Source: Ohtaekwangia sp.
GTDB lineage: Bacteria; Bacteroidota; Bacteroidia; Cytophagales; Cyclobacteriaceae
Direction of reading: 5' to 3'
DNA length: 64,000 nt
Assembly: GCA_021155195.1 (NCBI GenBank)
Contig: JAJNPV010000042.1
Span: 806,001 to 870,000, forward strand
A program made the position numbers and the translations under genes. This document shows positions 43,872 to 51,479 of this stretch, in pieces; positions within the stretch are counted from its first letter, which is position 1, and the number at the start of each line of letters is the position of its first letter. The notes under the pieces were generated by a model. It was not told the origin of the DNA, searched no databases, and worked only from the letters and a program-made list of their open reading frames with translations.

Positions 43872-44162
43872 TCAACGCATTGAACAAAGTGTAATTCTGC
43901 TTCCCATCTTCGGATGAAAGGAGGGATGATAAACAATATATCCGAAGCCGTTTAATTCCTTAATGGCTTTATGATAAGTGGCAATTGAACGGATGTGTGA
44001 CAAATGCATAAGCTGCCGTCTGGAAATTTGAATGGAATTAGCAGCTGGATTTAACAACCAGTAATAGCAGATAGCGGTGATTAGGGAAATATGAACTGAA
44101 GTGATACGTGGATCAGAAGTAATCCATCCAATGAAAATTCGATACCGTTGGAGAGGTTCCAT
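43872..44162 (-). CDS. Winged-helix-like small protein of a mobile element
   Basis: 96 residues. SHISLITAICYYW-type helix (about 24-38) and ISRRQLMHLSHIRSIATYHKAIKELNGFGYIVYHPSFHP read as an HTH-wing pattern. It lies directly downstream of another HTH gene (stop and start 3 bases apart). Such pairs often flank integrase genes in Bacteroidetes elements. A regulatory or recombination-direction role is likely but not shown. Confidence 0.5.
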   Translation of the reverse strand: MEPLQRYRIFIGWITSDPRITSVHISLITAICYYWLLNPAANSIQISRRQLMHLSHIRSIATYHKAIKELNGFGYIVYHPSFHPKMGSRITLCSMR

Positions 44163-44165
44163 TTG

Positions 44166-44477
44166 CTATTTGGATTTGGAACCTTCGAGCATTTTTACAA
44201 TATCCTCTTGCTTATAATAGACAATGCTTCCGATTTTGGAGAATGGAAGTGTACCATTAACACGTAGGTTTTGAAGCGTGCCCGGTGAGATGCCAAGGAG
44301 CTTGCGAACATCGGAAGACTTTAACCACGATTTCGCTTGAACTTGTTGCGCAGGCTGGATAATGCGAACTAGCTCATCTAGTAAATCTGTTTTGAACTGA
44401 TCCAAATCACCTAGTGTGATTAGCTGATTCAGATAGATTTTTCTTTCACCCGTTGCTCTAAAATTTTCTTTTTCCAT
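44166..44477 (-). CDS. Excisionase-like helix-turn-helix protein (MerR-type HTH)
   Basis: 103 residues. The C-terminal half carries WLKSSDVRKLLGISPGTLQNLRVNGTLPFSKIGSIVYYKQEDIVKML, the DNA-binding fold of excisionase/HTH_17 proteins. The N-terminal half contains helices that may dimerise. Such proteins assist element excision or control mobilisation. It is the first gene of a two-gene minus run; its promoter lies in the dyad-rich DNA at 44.5-44.95 kb. Confidence 0.8.
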   Translation of the reverse strand: MEKENFRATGERKIYLNQLITLGDLDQFKTDLLDELVRIIQPAQQVQAKSWLKSSDVRKLLGISPGTLQNLRVNGTLPFSKIGSIVYYKQEDIVKMLEGSKSK

Positions 44478-44949
44478 GACTTCATTTTTAAAGTCAAAGG
44501 TTGGACTCTTTAGATTCCGCTATTCCAAACTTGGGAGGGAGTTGGGAAGGATTTTTTTGCGTTTATTCTAATTTCTACCTTTAGAAAAATTGATTTTATG
44601 ATGAATTATGTGTGTTTTGAATGATTTTAATTACATTTAACCAAAGTTTATCAAGGTGTAGGCGTGGGCGGTGAGAGATTTGGTGAGACATTTTTTTGGC
44701 ACCTCGTATTTTAGTGAACTAAAACAAGTTATACTATATTTTGTAGACCCGTTGGGACTACATAAATCAAATGCAACTACCTTTTAAACAGATAGTTGCA
44801 TTTTTATTTTATGCACTACGTTCCTTTTAGAATCTTATTTTTTAATAGGTTCTCTAAATCAAAATCCTTTAGAATTTTGTTGGGCTAATAGAAATTGGAG
44901 CGTTCGTTTTGTGAAAAAAGGCTTACTGAATTGTGCGCGATCAGTTTAT
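44478..44949. other. Dyad-rich gene-free DNA, possible attachment or control site
   Basis: About 470 bp with three dyads in a row: TTTTAGT / ACTAAAA (44709-44724), TGTAG-CCC / GGG-CTACA (44742-44762) and ATGCAACTA / TAGTTGCAT (44771-44801) followed by TTTTATTTT, a possible terminator. No gene was found. The middle dyad (TGTAGACCCGTTGGGACTACA, centred at 44752) could be a recombination core, but no integrase or second copy is present in the window. Confidence 0.4.
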
Positions 44950-45306
44950 TTAAGGTTGCGGAATTTCAATTCCATATTTTTGAAAGATAACCTTTAGCTC
45001 CAATTGAAATAATGGGTGCCTTTCCCATGAATTTAAATTTCCGCTCTCTCTGATTTCTTTTATTAAAGAAGAATAATGAACAAGATCAAGAGTAGAGCTT
45101 TTCAGTTCACTAAGATCTCTCCTTAAGAATTCCTTCTTTACCGAACTGATAGCAACTGTATTGTAATGTTTCTCCATAAAAGACATCAAAGAATCATCAC
45201 TTCTTAACAGATCATTGATAACCGAGTCTCGAATAGACTTCAGGTTTTCAATAATAAATTCAGTTGAAATTTTAGATGCTTCTTTCGAGGATTGGGGTAT
45301 TTCCAT
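44950..45306 (-). CDS. Small conserved protein, paralogue of the protein at 12977-13321
   Basis: About 118 residues from ATG 45306 (an in-frame TTG at 45333 would add nine). It matches the protein at 13 kb over its central two thirds: HYNTVAISSVKKEFLRRDLSELKSSTLDLVHYSSLIKE, then FQKYGIE near the end. It is predicted helical; no known domain. Together the two copies bracket the mutasome end and the far end of the tra-related region. Confidence 0.65.
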   Translation of the reverse strand: MEIPQSSKEASKISTEFIIENLKSIRDSVINDLLRSDDSLMSFMEKHYNTVAISSVKKEFLRRDLSELKSSTLDLVHYSSLIKEIRESGNLNSWERHPLFQLELKVIFQKYGIEIPQP

Positions 45307-45596
45307 TTTTAAGCGATAAGCCAAAGATAACAATTACCTTATTTTGTATACTGCCTTTGTAAATAATTTTATAGCTGCCCTATTGGGGAGGCTTTAAAAA
45401 AAACCGAATTGTTTTGCTTCTCTATAATTAGAGATGGCATGAAATATCATGATTTTCGAAATCAGCAGACTCTCATTCAATATTTAAACAGATAATTTGA
45501 CTTATAAGGACTCACTTGTAATAATTAATTTTTATGTAGATATCAAAAAAGGGAAACAATAACTGCTCCCTTACTAAAATTTTCTTTTTAAGATTT

Positions 45597-46004
45597 TTAT
45601 GCACTAACTGTCCTGCGCGAGAACAATGGCTTGTAATAATTGCGGTATGTCCAGGCCAGATACATCTGTAATAATACGATAATGACACCCATCGCGGTAT
45701 TTTCAGGAGCAAGAAAGGCATGGAACAGCAAAATGTTAATACTGATAGGCATAAGTACTACAAGTGCCAATGGAACAAAGTATCCGAGTAGAAGTAGCCC
45801 ACCTAGTGTTACTTCCAGTCCTTTTAACATCGGAAAGAAATAGCCAGATTGAAAAAGTCCACCGGTAAATGCATCCGCTTCACCTCCTGTGGGTGGAGGA
45901 GTTGGAATGAAGTGTAAGAAAAAGTTAAGGCCAAATACGAAGTAGATAAGGCCAAGAATGATACGTGCACTAACGGCTGAGATTGATTTGATTTTTGATG
46001 ACAT
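45597..46004 (-). CDS. DoxX-family membrane protein
   Basis: 135 residues with four membrane helices: ISAVSARIILGLIYFVFGLNFF, YFFPMLKGLEVTLGGLLLLGYF, LVVLMPISINILLFHAFL and AMGVIIVLLQMYLAW. This is the DoxX layout; members act in quinone-linked redox or unknown membrane functions. It lies 28 bases after the ene-reductase stop in the same direction and is probably co-transcribed. Confidence 0.75.
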   Translation of the reverse strand: MSSKIKSISAVSARIILGLIYFVFGLNFFLHFIPTPPPTGGEADAFTGGLFQSGYFFPMLKGLEVTLGGLLLLGYFVPLALVVLMPISINILLFHAFLAPENTAMGVIIVLLQMYLAWTYRNYYKPLFSRRTVSA

Positions 46005-46032
46005 TGTTTTGAAATTTATAATACGAGTTTAT

Positions 46033-47133
46033 TTAAGCATTGATTAATTCATTTTGATAGACCGGATAATCTGTATATCCCTTGGCATCAGCCGAATACA
46101 GTGTGTTTGCATCCAGCTTAATGTTAAGAGAAAGATTTTTTTGAAGGCGATCAACCAAATCAGGATTTGTGATAAACGGTTTACCAAATGCTATTAAATC
46201 AGCAAAATCGGATGATAAATCTTCTTCCGCCCTTGCTAGCGTATACCCTCCTGAAAGAATAAGTGTGTTTTTAAATTTCTTACGAATTGTTTGTTTGATG
46301 CTAAGTGGGACTTCAGGCGCACCACCACTGCTGTGATCAACAAGGTGAATGTAAGCGATATCAATCTTGTTTAATTCTTCGGCCAGGTAAGTATAGGTTG
46401 CCGCTACTTCTGGGTAATCTGGCATGTCATTAAATATTCCAAATGGAGAGAGACGAATGCCTACTTTATCTTTTCCAATGGCAGCACTTACTTCTTTGGC
46501 AACTTCAAGTACAAAACGACTCCGGTTTTCAATTGATCCACCATAAATATCGGTTCGGATATTTGAATGTGGAGAGAGAAATTGTTCTAACAAATAACCA
46601 TTCGCCCCATGAAGTTCAATGCCGTCAAAGCCTGCCAGGATAGCATTACGTGCTGCTTGAACAAATTCATTTTTTGTATCAATAAGTTCAGTTCCACTAA
46701 GCTCTTGTGGAAGCGGGTGATCTTTCATGCCTTCCTTATCTGTCCACATTTGACCTTTGGCGGCAATGGCCGAAGGGGCAACTATACGAGCACCCGTTGG
46801 TAAATTCAGTGCATGACCAACACGACCTGTATGCATTAGTTGCGCAAAAATTTTTCCGCCCTTACTGTGAACAGCCTGGGTTGTCAATTTCCAACCCTCT
46901 ACTTGCTTATTGGAAAATAGTCCGGGAATTCGGGCATACCCCAACCCATTTGGTGAAGGCGAAACCCCTTCTGTAATTATTAACCCTGCCTCTGCGCGTT
47001 GTTCATAATAGGTGGCCATCAATTGATTGGGTGTGTTATTGATTGCCCGACTTCGCGTCATAGGTGACATTACTATTCGGTTAGAGAGGGGAAGGCTTCC
47101 GAGAGTGTAAGGGGTAAAGGAAATTTTGTTCAT
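46033..47133 (-). CDS. Old-yellow-enzyme family flavin ene-reductase (NemA-like)
   Basis: 366 residues, typical length. Conserved OYE parts: NRIVMSPMTRSRA (FMN contact), the catalytic-site HGANGYLLEQFLSPHSNIRTDIYGGSIENRSRF with the paired His/Asn, and C-terminal GFGKP-like IAFGKPFITNPDLVDRL. FMN enzymes of this type reduce activated C=C bonds, nitro compounds and N-ethylmaleimide. Two palindromes lie upstream (47155-47170, 47256-47279) and an ArsR gene follows at 47298, so it is likely induced by electrophiles or another stress. Confidence 0.93.
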   Translation of the reverse strand: MNKISFTPYTLGSLPLSNRIVMSPMTRSRAINNTPNQLMATYYEQRAEAGLIITEGVSPSPNGLGYARIPGLFSNKQVEGWKLTTQAVHSKGGKIFAQLMHTGRVGHALNLPTGARIVAPSAIAAKGQMWTDKEGMKDHPLPQELSGTELIDTKNEFVQAARNAILAGFDGIELHGANGYLLEQFLSPHSNIRTDIYGGSIENRSRFVLEVAKEVSAAIGKDKVGIRLSPFGIFNDMPDYPEVAATYTYLAEELNKIDIAYIHLVDHSSGGAPEVPLSIKQTIRKKFKNTLILSGGYTLARAEEDLSSDFADLIAFGKPFITNPDLVDRLQKNLSLNIKLDANTLYSADAKGYTDYPVYQNELINA

Positions 47134-47154
47134 GGTTTTTAGATTGATTTAGTT

Positions 47155-47170
47155 AAACATTTAAATGTTT
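47155..47170. promoter_or_regulatory. Palindrome upstream of the ene-reductase gene
   Basis: Perfect 16-bp palindrome with arms AAACATTT / AAATGTTT, 22 bases before the reductase start. A candidate ArsR operator, given the ArsR gene about 130 bases further upstream. Confidence 0.5.
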
Positions 47171-47255
47171 CGATACTTTAGATTTAAAAAAAGGCCCACT
47201 TAAAAAGTAGGGCATGATTTCCATAAAATGCATTTGAGATTGATTTAGTTCATTG

Positions 47256-47279
47256 ATTCATTGAAATATTTCAATGAAT
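47256..47279. promoter_or_regulatory. Perfect 24-bp palindrome between ArsR and the ene-reductase
   Basis: Arms ATTCATTGAAAT (47256-47267) and ATTTCAATGAAT (47268-47279). It lies 19 bases beyond the ArsR stop and 123 before the reductase start. It could be an operator or a terminator for the ArsR transcript. Confidence 0.5.
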
Positions 47280-47297
47280 TTAATAAAAAATTTTAAA

Positions 47298-47582
47298 TCA
47301 GTTGAATTTCAGTTGATTAATAGAGATTGTGTACTCTTTTAGTAGCTTTTCGTTTAGGTTGTATTTGTGATTTCTACCTTCTTTTTCGGGTTCGATGAGG
47401 CCGGCTTCTATTAGTACTTTTATGTGATGACTAACCGAAGGTTGAGCCAACGTACTTTCTTCCTGAATCTCAGAACACTGACCAGACCCCCCTTTTTTTG
47501 AAATGTGTTGAAGGATTTTTAGTCGATGTGCATCACCGAGCGCTTTCGAAATCTTTTCAATTTGTTTTGTACTGAGTGCCAT
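47298..47582 (-). CDS. ArsR-family transcriptional regulator
   Basis: 94 residues. The winged-helix DNA reader is ESTLAQPSVSHHIKVLIEAGLIEPEKEGRNHKYNL; the N-terminal helix has KIEKISKALGDAHRLKILQHI. The metal-binding ELCVC box of arsenic sensors is missing; one Cys (GQCSEI) could sense thiols or redox state. It is upstream of and in line with the ene-reductase and DoxX genes. Confidence 0.9.
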   Translation of the reverse strand: MALSTKQIEKISKALGDAHRLKILQHISKKGGSGQCSEIQEESTLAQPSVSHHIKVLIEAGLIEPEKEGRNHKYNLNEKLLKEYTISINQLKFN

Positions 47583-47661
47583 TTAAATTGATCGATGTAA
47601 ATATATTGATCTGGCTTTCAATACGCAAAGTTGACCGAAAAGGTTCACTGCATTCTAAATA

Positions 47662-48585
47662 CTAGTCCGTTGAAACTGCGATCTCGGTAGGATGAACAAC
47701 TCTTCTATGCCTGCCGATATAAACACGCGTAAACTCGGCTCCGAAAAGGAGAATCAGCCCCCCGTATGATACCCATAGCATAATGAGAATGATTGAGCCG
47801 GCAGCCCCGTAGGTAGAGCTTGGGTCACTCGTTCCGAAATACACTCCCAATCCAAATTTAGCTAATGCAAATAGGATAGAAGTTAACAAGGCACCACCCC
47901 ATACATCGCGCCATTTTATTTTAACATCCGGTAAGAATTTATAAATAGCAGCAAATAAAACGGTAATTACACCTACAGAAATCAGAAAGTCCAGCAATTT
48001 AAAAACAACGTTCAGGGATTCTGAAAAATGAATTGCTACCCAACTACTTAGCGCACTAAGTCCTGCCGATAGTACTAATGAAATCAGAAGTAAAAAACCA
48101 ACCACCAAGATTAATCCGAAGGAGAACACCCGATCGCGGATGAGCATGATAATTTTTTGCTTTGTTTTTACTTTTGGCTTTACCTTCCAGATTTTATTTA
48201 GCATTTGCTGTAGTTGATAGAAGACACCCGTTGCACCAAAGAGTAGGACTGATATGCTAATAATAGAGGCAATCACTGAATCCTTTGCCTTACTCGCTTG
48301 TTCAACGATAGCTTCAATATATGTTGCCGTATCAGTGCCCATAACGGAAGCAACCTGATTTGAGATTTGAGCGGTTATTTCCTGGTTACTGTAAAAGTAG
48401 CCGACAGAGTTTATAATGATTACAAGTAGACCCGGCAATGAGAATATGGTATAGTATGCAATGATAATACTCTTATCAAAAGGCTCCCTCTTGTTCCATT
48501 GTGTAAAAGTTTCTTTTATAAGTTTCCAAAATTCTTTCACCCAATGGATAAACTTATTAACTGATGAGTTAGTTTTTTGAACCAT
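47662..48585 (-). CDS. YihY/BrkB-family inner-membrane protein
   Basis: 307 residues. Six or so helices, with FSLPGLLVIIINSVGYFY at about 50-68 and repeated spans up to LIMLWVSYGGLILLFGAEFTRVY. The motif YGAAGSIILIMLWVSYGGLILLFGAEFT is typical of the BrkB/YihY family (once misnamed ribonuclease BN). Function in Bacteroidetes is unclear. It stands alone. Confidence 0.9.
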   Translation of the reverse strand: MVQKTNSSVNKFIHWVKEFWKLIKETFTQWNKREPFDKSIIIAYYTIFSLPGLLVIIINSVGYFYSNQEITAQISNQVASVMGTDTATYIEAIVEQASKAKDSVIASIISISVLLFGATGVFYQLQQMLNKIWKVKPKVKTKQKIIMLIRDRVFSFGLILVVGFLLLISLVLSAGLSALSSWVAIHFSESLNVVFKLLDFLISVGVITVLFAAIYKFLPDVKIKWRDVWGGALLTSILFALAKFGLGVYFGTSDPSSTYGAAGSIILIMLWVSYGGLILLFGAEFTRVYIGRHRRVVHPTEIAVSTD

Positions 48586-48806
48586 TTGTAATGTCGATTA
48601 GTATTGCGAAAGGATAAACAATAATTACAATTGTCAGGCCAACAGATTTACTTCTGTTCCATGCATAGATAGATGCATGAATGGGGAATCAGTAAAGAAC
48701 TTCTAAGTCAGGTGAGGAAATAAATCCCCAATGCTAATGATAGAATGAGTTTCAAGTGCTGTTATGAATTGGCATACTTTTCAACGTTGTTAATGAAAAC
48801 TAAATA

Positions 48807-49949
48807 ATGGTTGAAGCCTATCGCGTTACGAGAAAAAGGAGAATTATAAAAATTATAATTGGACTATTTATTTTTCTGGCGATTGTACGCATAGCCTTAC
48901 CACACGTGATTTTATATTACGCGAATAAAAGTCTGTCGAATATGCCTGGCTATTATGGTCATGTTGAAGACATTGATCTTGCACTCATCCGCGGGGCATA
49001 TACGATCGATAGCATTTACTTAAACAAAGTTGATAGTATTACTAAAAAAGAAACACCTTTCTTTTCTTCTGCACATATTGATTTATCTATAGAATGGAAA
49101 GCTATTATTCACGGTTCTATAGTAGGAGAGTTAATTTTTGAGCGACCTGTTTTAATTTTCACAAAAGAAAAAGTTGAGCCAGCAACACTGCAAAAGGACT
49201 CTTCAGATTTTAAGGATCTTTTAGATGGATTTATGCCGTTGCAAGTAAATCGATTCGAGATTAATGAAGGTGCAATTCGATATGCAGATAAAGGATCAAC
49301 ACCACCCGTTGATATTTCTATGACCAACGTACATGTGCTGGCACAAAACTTAAAGAACAGTTATGATTCAACCGTTTTACTTCCTGCAAAAGTTTATGCG
49401 AATGCTTCCGTGTATGAGGGTACTTTGAGTTTCAATATGAAGCTTAATCCTTTGGCAGATCAAGCAACCTTTGACCTGAACACCGAATTAAAAGATACGG
49501 ACCTTCCACAAATGAATGATTTTTTTCAGGCCTATGCGAAAGTAGATGTTAATAAGGGCGTATTTGGAATGTATGCCGAAGCAGCAGCCAAGGATGGGAA
49601 ATTTACAGGTTATGTTAAGCCAATCCTAAAAGACCTGGATATTTTAGGTAAGGAAGATAGGGACGATAATATTTTCAGAAAGATGTGGGAAGGCTTTGTG
49701 GGTGGTATTGGTCAGGTTTTTAAAAATCAAAGCAAAGATCAATTGGCAACAAAAGTTTCATTTCAAGGTGAGTTTGATCAACCAAATACAGATGTTTGGT
49801 CTGCTGTCATTAATGTTTTGCGAAATGCGTTTATTCAAGCGCTTCAACCGGCCATAGATAATGAAATCAATATTTCCGTTGTAGCAGAACAAAAAAAGGA
49901 GCCTACCTTTTTGCAACGGGTGTTTGGCAAGAAGGAAAGCAAGAAATGA
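48807..49949 (+). CDS. DUF748 / AsmA-like envelope protein
   Basis: 380 residues. A single N-terminal membrane helix (about 14-34, IIKIIIGLFIFLAIVRIAL) is followed by a long repeated beta domain: VEDIDLALIRGAYTIDSIYL, SSAHIDLSIEWKAIIHGSIVGELIFERPVLIF, GAIRYADKGSTPPVDISMTNVHVLA. These are hallmarks of the DUF748/AsmA proteins, thought to bridge or modify inner and outer membranes and move phospholipids. The protein ends with a basic tail. Confidence 0.85.
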   Translation: MVEAYRVTRKRRIIKIIIGLFIFLAIVRIALPHVILYYANKSLSNMPGYYGHVEDIDLALIRGAYTIDSIYLNKVDSITKKETPFFSSAHIDLSIEWKAIIHGSIVGELIFERPVLIFTKEKVEPATLQKDSSDFKDLLDGFMPLQVNRFEINEGAIRYADKGSTPPVDISMTNVHVLAQNLKNSYDSTVLLPAKVYANASVYEGTLSFNMKLNPLADQATFDLNTELKDTDLPQMNDFFQAYAKVDVNKGVFGMYAEAAAKDGKFTGYVKPILKDLDILGKEDRDDNIFRKMWEGFVGGIGQVFKNQSKDQLATKVSFQGEFDQPNTDVWSAVINVLRNAFIQALQPAIDNEINISVVAEQKKEPTFLQRVFGKKESKK

Positions 49950-50039
49950 TATACTTTAGATCAGGGAAACGTTATCAAAAACAGGTCCCATTTTTATCTT
50001 CCGTTACAATTCTACATTTTGTGCAAACAAATCTAGATC

Positions 50040-51467
50040 ATGAAGATATTTTCTATCCTTTTCCTCATTTGTTCAATACAGGGTTCACTATCTCTATCAG
50101 CGCAACCCAATCAAAAGCACAGAGTAATTATTCTAAGTGATATTGAAGCAGAACCAGACGACACGGAATCATTTGTGAGACTGATGTTATATTCAAATTG
50201 TATTGATATTAAGGGATTAGTAGCAACAACCTCCATTTGGCACAAAACAAGTGTAGATCCTGAATCGATAAAAAGGGTGATCAATGCCTATGGCCAAGTA
50301 CAACCTAACCTGATAAAACATGAGACTGGATTTCCCGAGGCTAGCACTTTATTGAGTCTGGTAAAGCAAGGTTTGCCAAAATATGGAATGCTTGGCGTTG
50401 GTGATGGAAAAGATTCAGAAGGGTCTAACTGGATAATAAAAGTACTGGAAGAAAAAGACGAACGGCCTTTGTGGATATCTGTTTGGGGCGGTGTGAATAC
50501 ATTGGCTCAGTCGCTTGATAAAATCAAGAAAACAAAATCGAGGGGCGAAGCTAACAGATTGATTTCTAAACTACGCGTTTACACAATTTCAGATCAAGAT
50601 GATAGTGGCATTTGGATAAGGAATAATTTTCCCGATTTGTTTTACATCGTCAGTCCGGCCGATCATTATGGCAGCGCAACCTGGAGTGCCATTAATACTT
50701 TCGTGAGAGGAATTAATAACGAAACAATTAGCAACAGTTGGCTCACTCAAAATATTCAGCAAGGTCACGGCCCCCTGGGAGCAGAATATCCTGATGTTGC
50801 CTGGGGAATGGAAGGAGATACGCCCTCATTCTTGAACTTAATACCAAACGGACTGAGTGACCCTGAGCATCCTGAGTGGGGCGGATGGGGTGGTCGTTAT
50901 GAATTATACAAGCCCGATTTGGCAAAACTTCAGAAAGGAAATTCGGGTGTTCCCTATGAAAAAGAAACAAGGGAGATTTGGACAGATGCCATAGATAGCT
51001 ACTCGCCATACATACCAAACGAATATGGACGAACAGTTCGTAAGGACACTATTACTTTTACTAATAACAAAGTAAGCTTATGGCGTTGGCGCGATGACTT
51101 TCAAAATGATTTTGCTGCCCGCATGGATTGGTGTATAAAGCCTTACGAAGAGGCTAATCATCCACCTGTTGTCGTTCTAAATCATCCCGAACAGTTTACT
51201 GTAAAATCAGGTGAAGGGTTCAGTTTAGATGCTTTTAACTCTACTGATCCAGATGGGGATAATCTTAGTTTTTTATGGTTTCATTATCCCGAAGCTAGCT
51301 CCTATAAAAAGATAGTAAGCATGGGCGCTGAGAATGTACATGGTGTATATGTTACAGCTCCTAAGGTTGAGAAAAAGGAAACACTTCATTTTATCCTGAA
51401 ACTTTCTGATAAAGGAACTCCAGCATTAACACGATATAAGCGGGTGATCGTGACGGTAGTACCTTAG
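50040..51467 (+). CDS. Secreted DUF1593 (nucleoside-hydrolase-like) protein
   Basis: 475 residues with a signal peptide (IFSILFLICSIQGSLS). It contains VIILSDIEAEPDDTESFVRLMLYSNCIDIKGLVATTSIWHKT, as in inosine/uridine-hydrolase-like DUF1593 proteins, whose Asp cluster (the DIEAEPDD stretch) could bind calcium as nucleoside hydrolases do. The C-terminal about 90 residues form an Ig- or cadherin-like beta module (AFNSTDPDGDNLSFLWFHYPEAS), which is usual for cell-surface or plant-polymer-associated members. Substrate unknown. Confidence 0.85.
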   Translation: MKIFSILFLICSIQGSLSLSAQPNQKHRVIILSDIEAEPDDTESFVRLMLYSNCIDIKGLVATTSIWHKTSVDPESIKRVINAYGQVQPNLIKHETGFPEASTLLSLVKQGLPKYGMLGVGDGKDSEGSNWIIKVLEEKDERPLWISVWGGVNTLAQSLDKIKKTKSRGEANRLISKLRVYTISDQDDSGIWIRNNFPDLFYIVSPADHYGSATWSAINTFVRGINNETISNSWLTQNIQQGHGPLGAEYPDVAWGMEGDTPSFLNLIPNGLSDPEHPEWGGWGGRYELYKPDLAKLQKGNSGVPYEKETREIWTDAIDSYSPYIPNEYGRTVRKDTITFTNNKVSLWRWRDDFQNDFAARMDWCIKPYEEANHPPVVVLNHPEQFTVKSGEGFSLDAFNSTDPDGDNLSFLWFHYPEASSYKKIVSMGAENVHGVYVTAPKVEKKETLHFILKLSDKGTPALTRYKRVIVTVVP

Positions 51468-51479
51468 CATTTTAATTGC

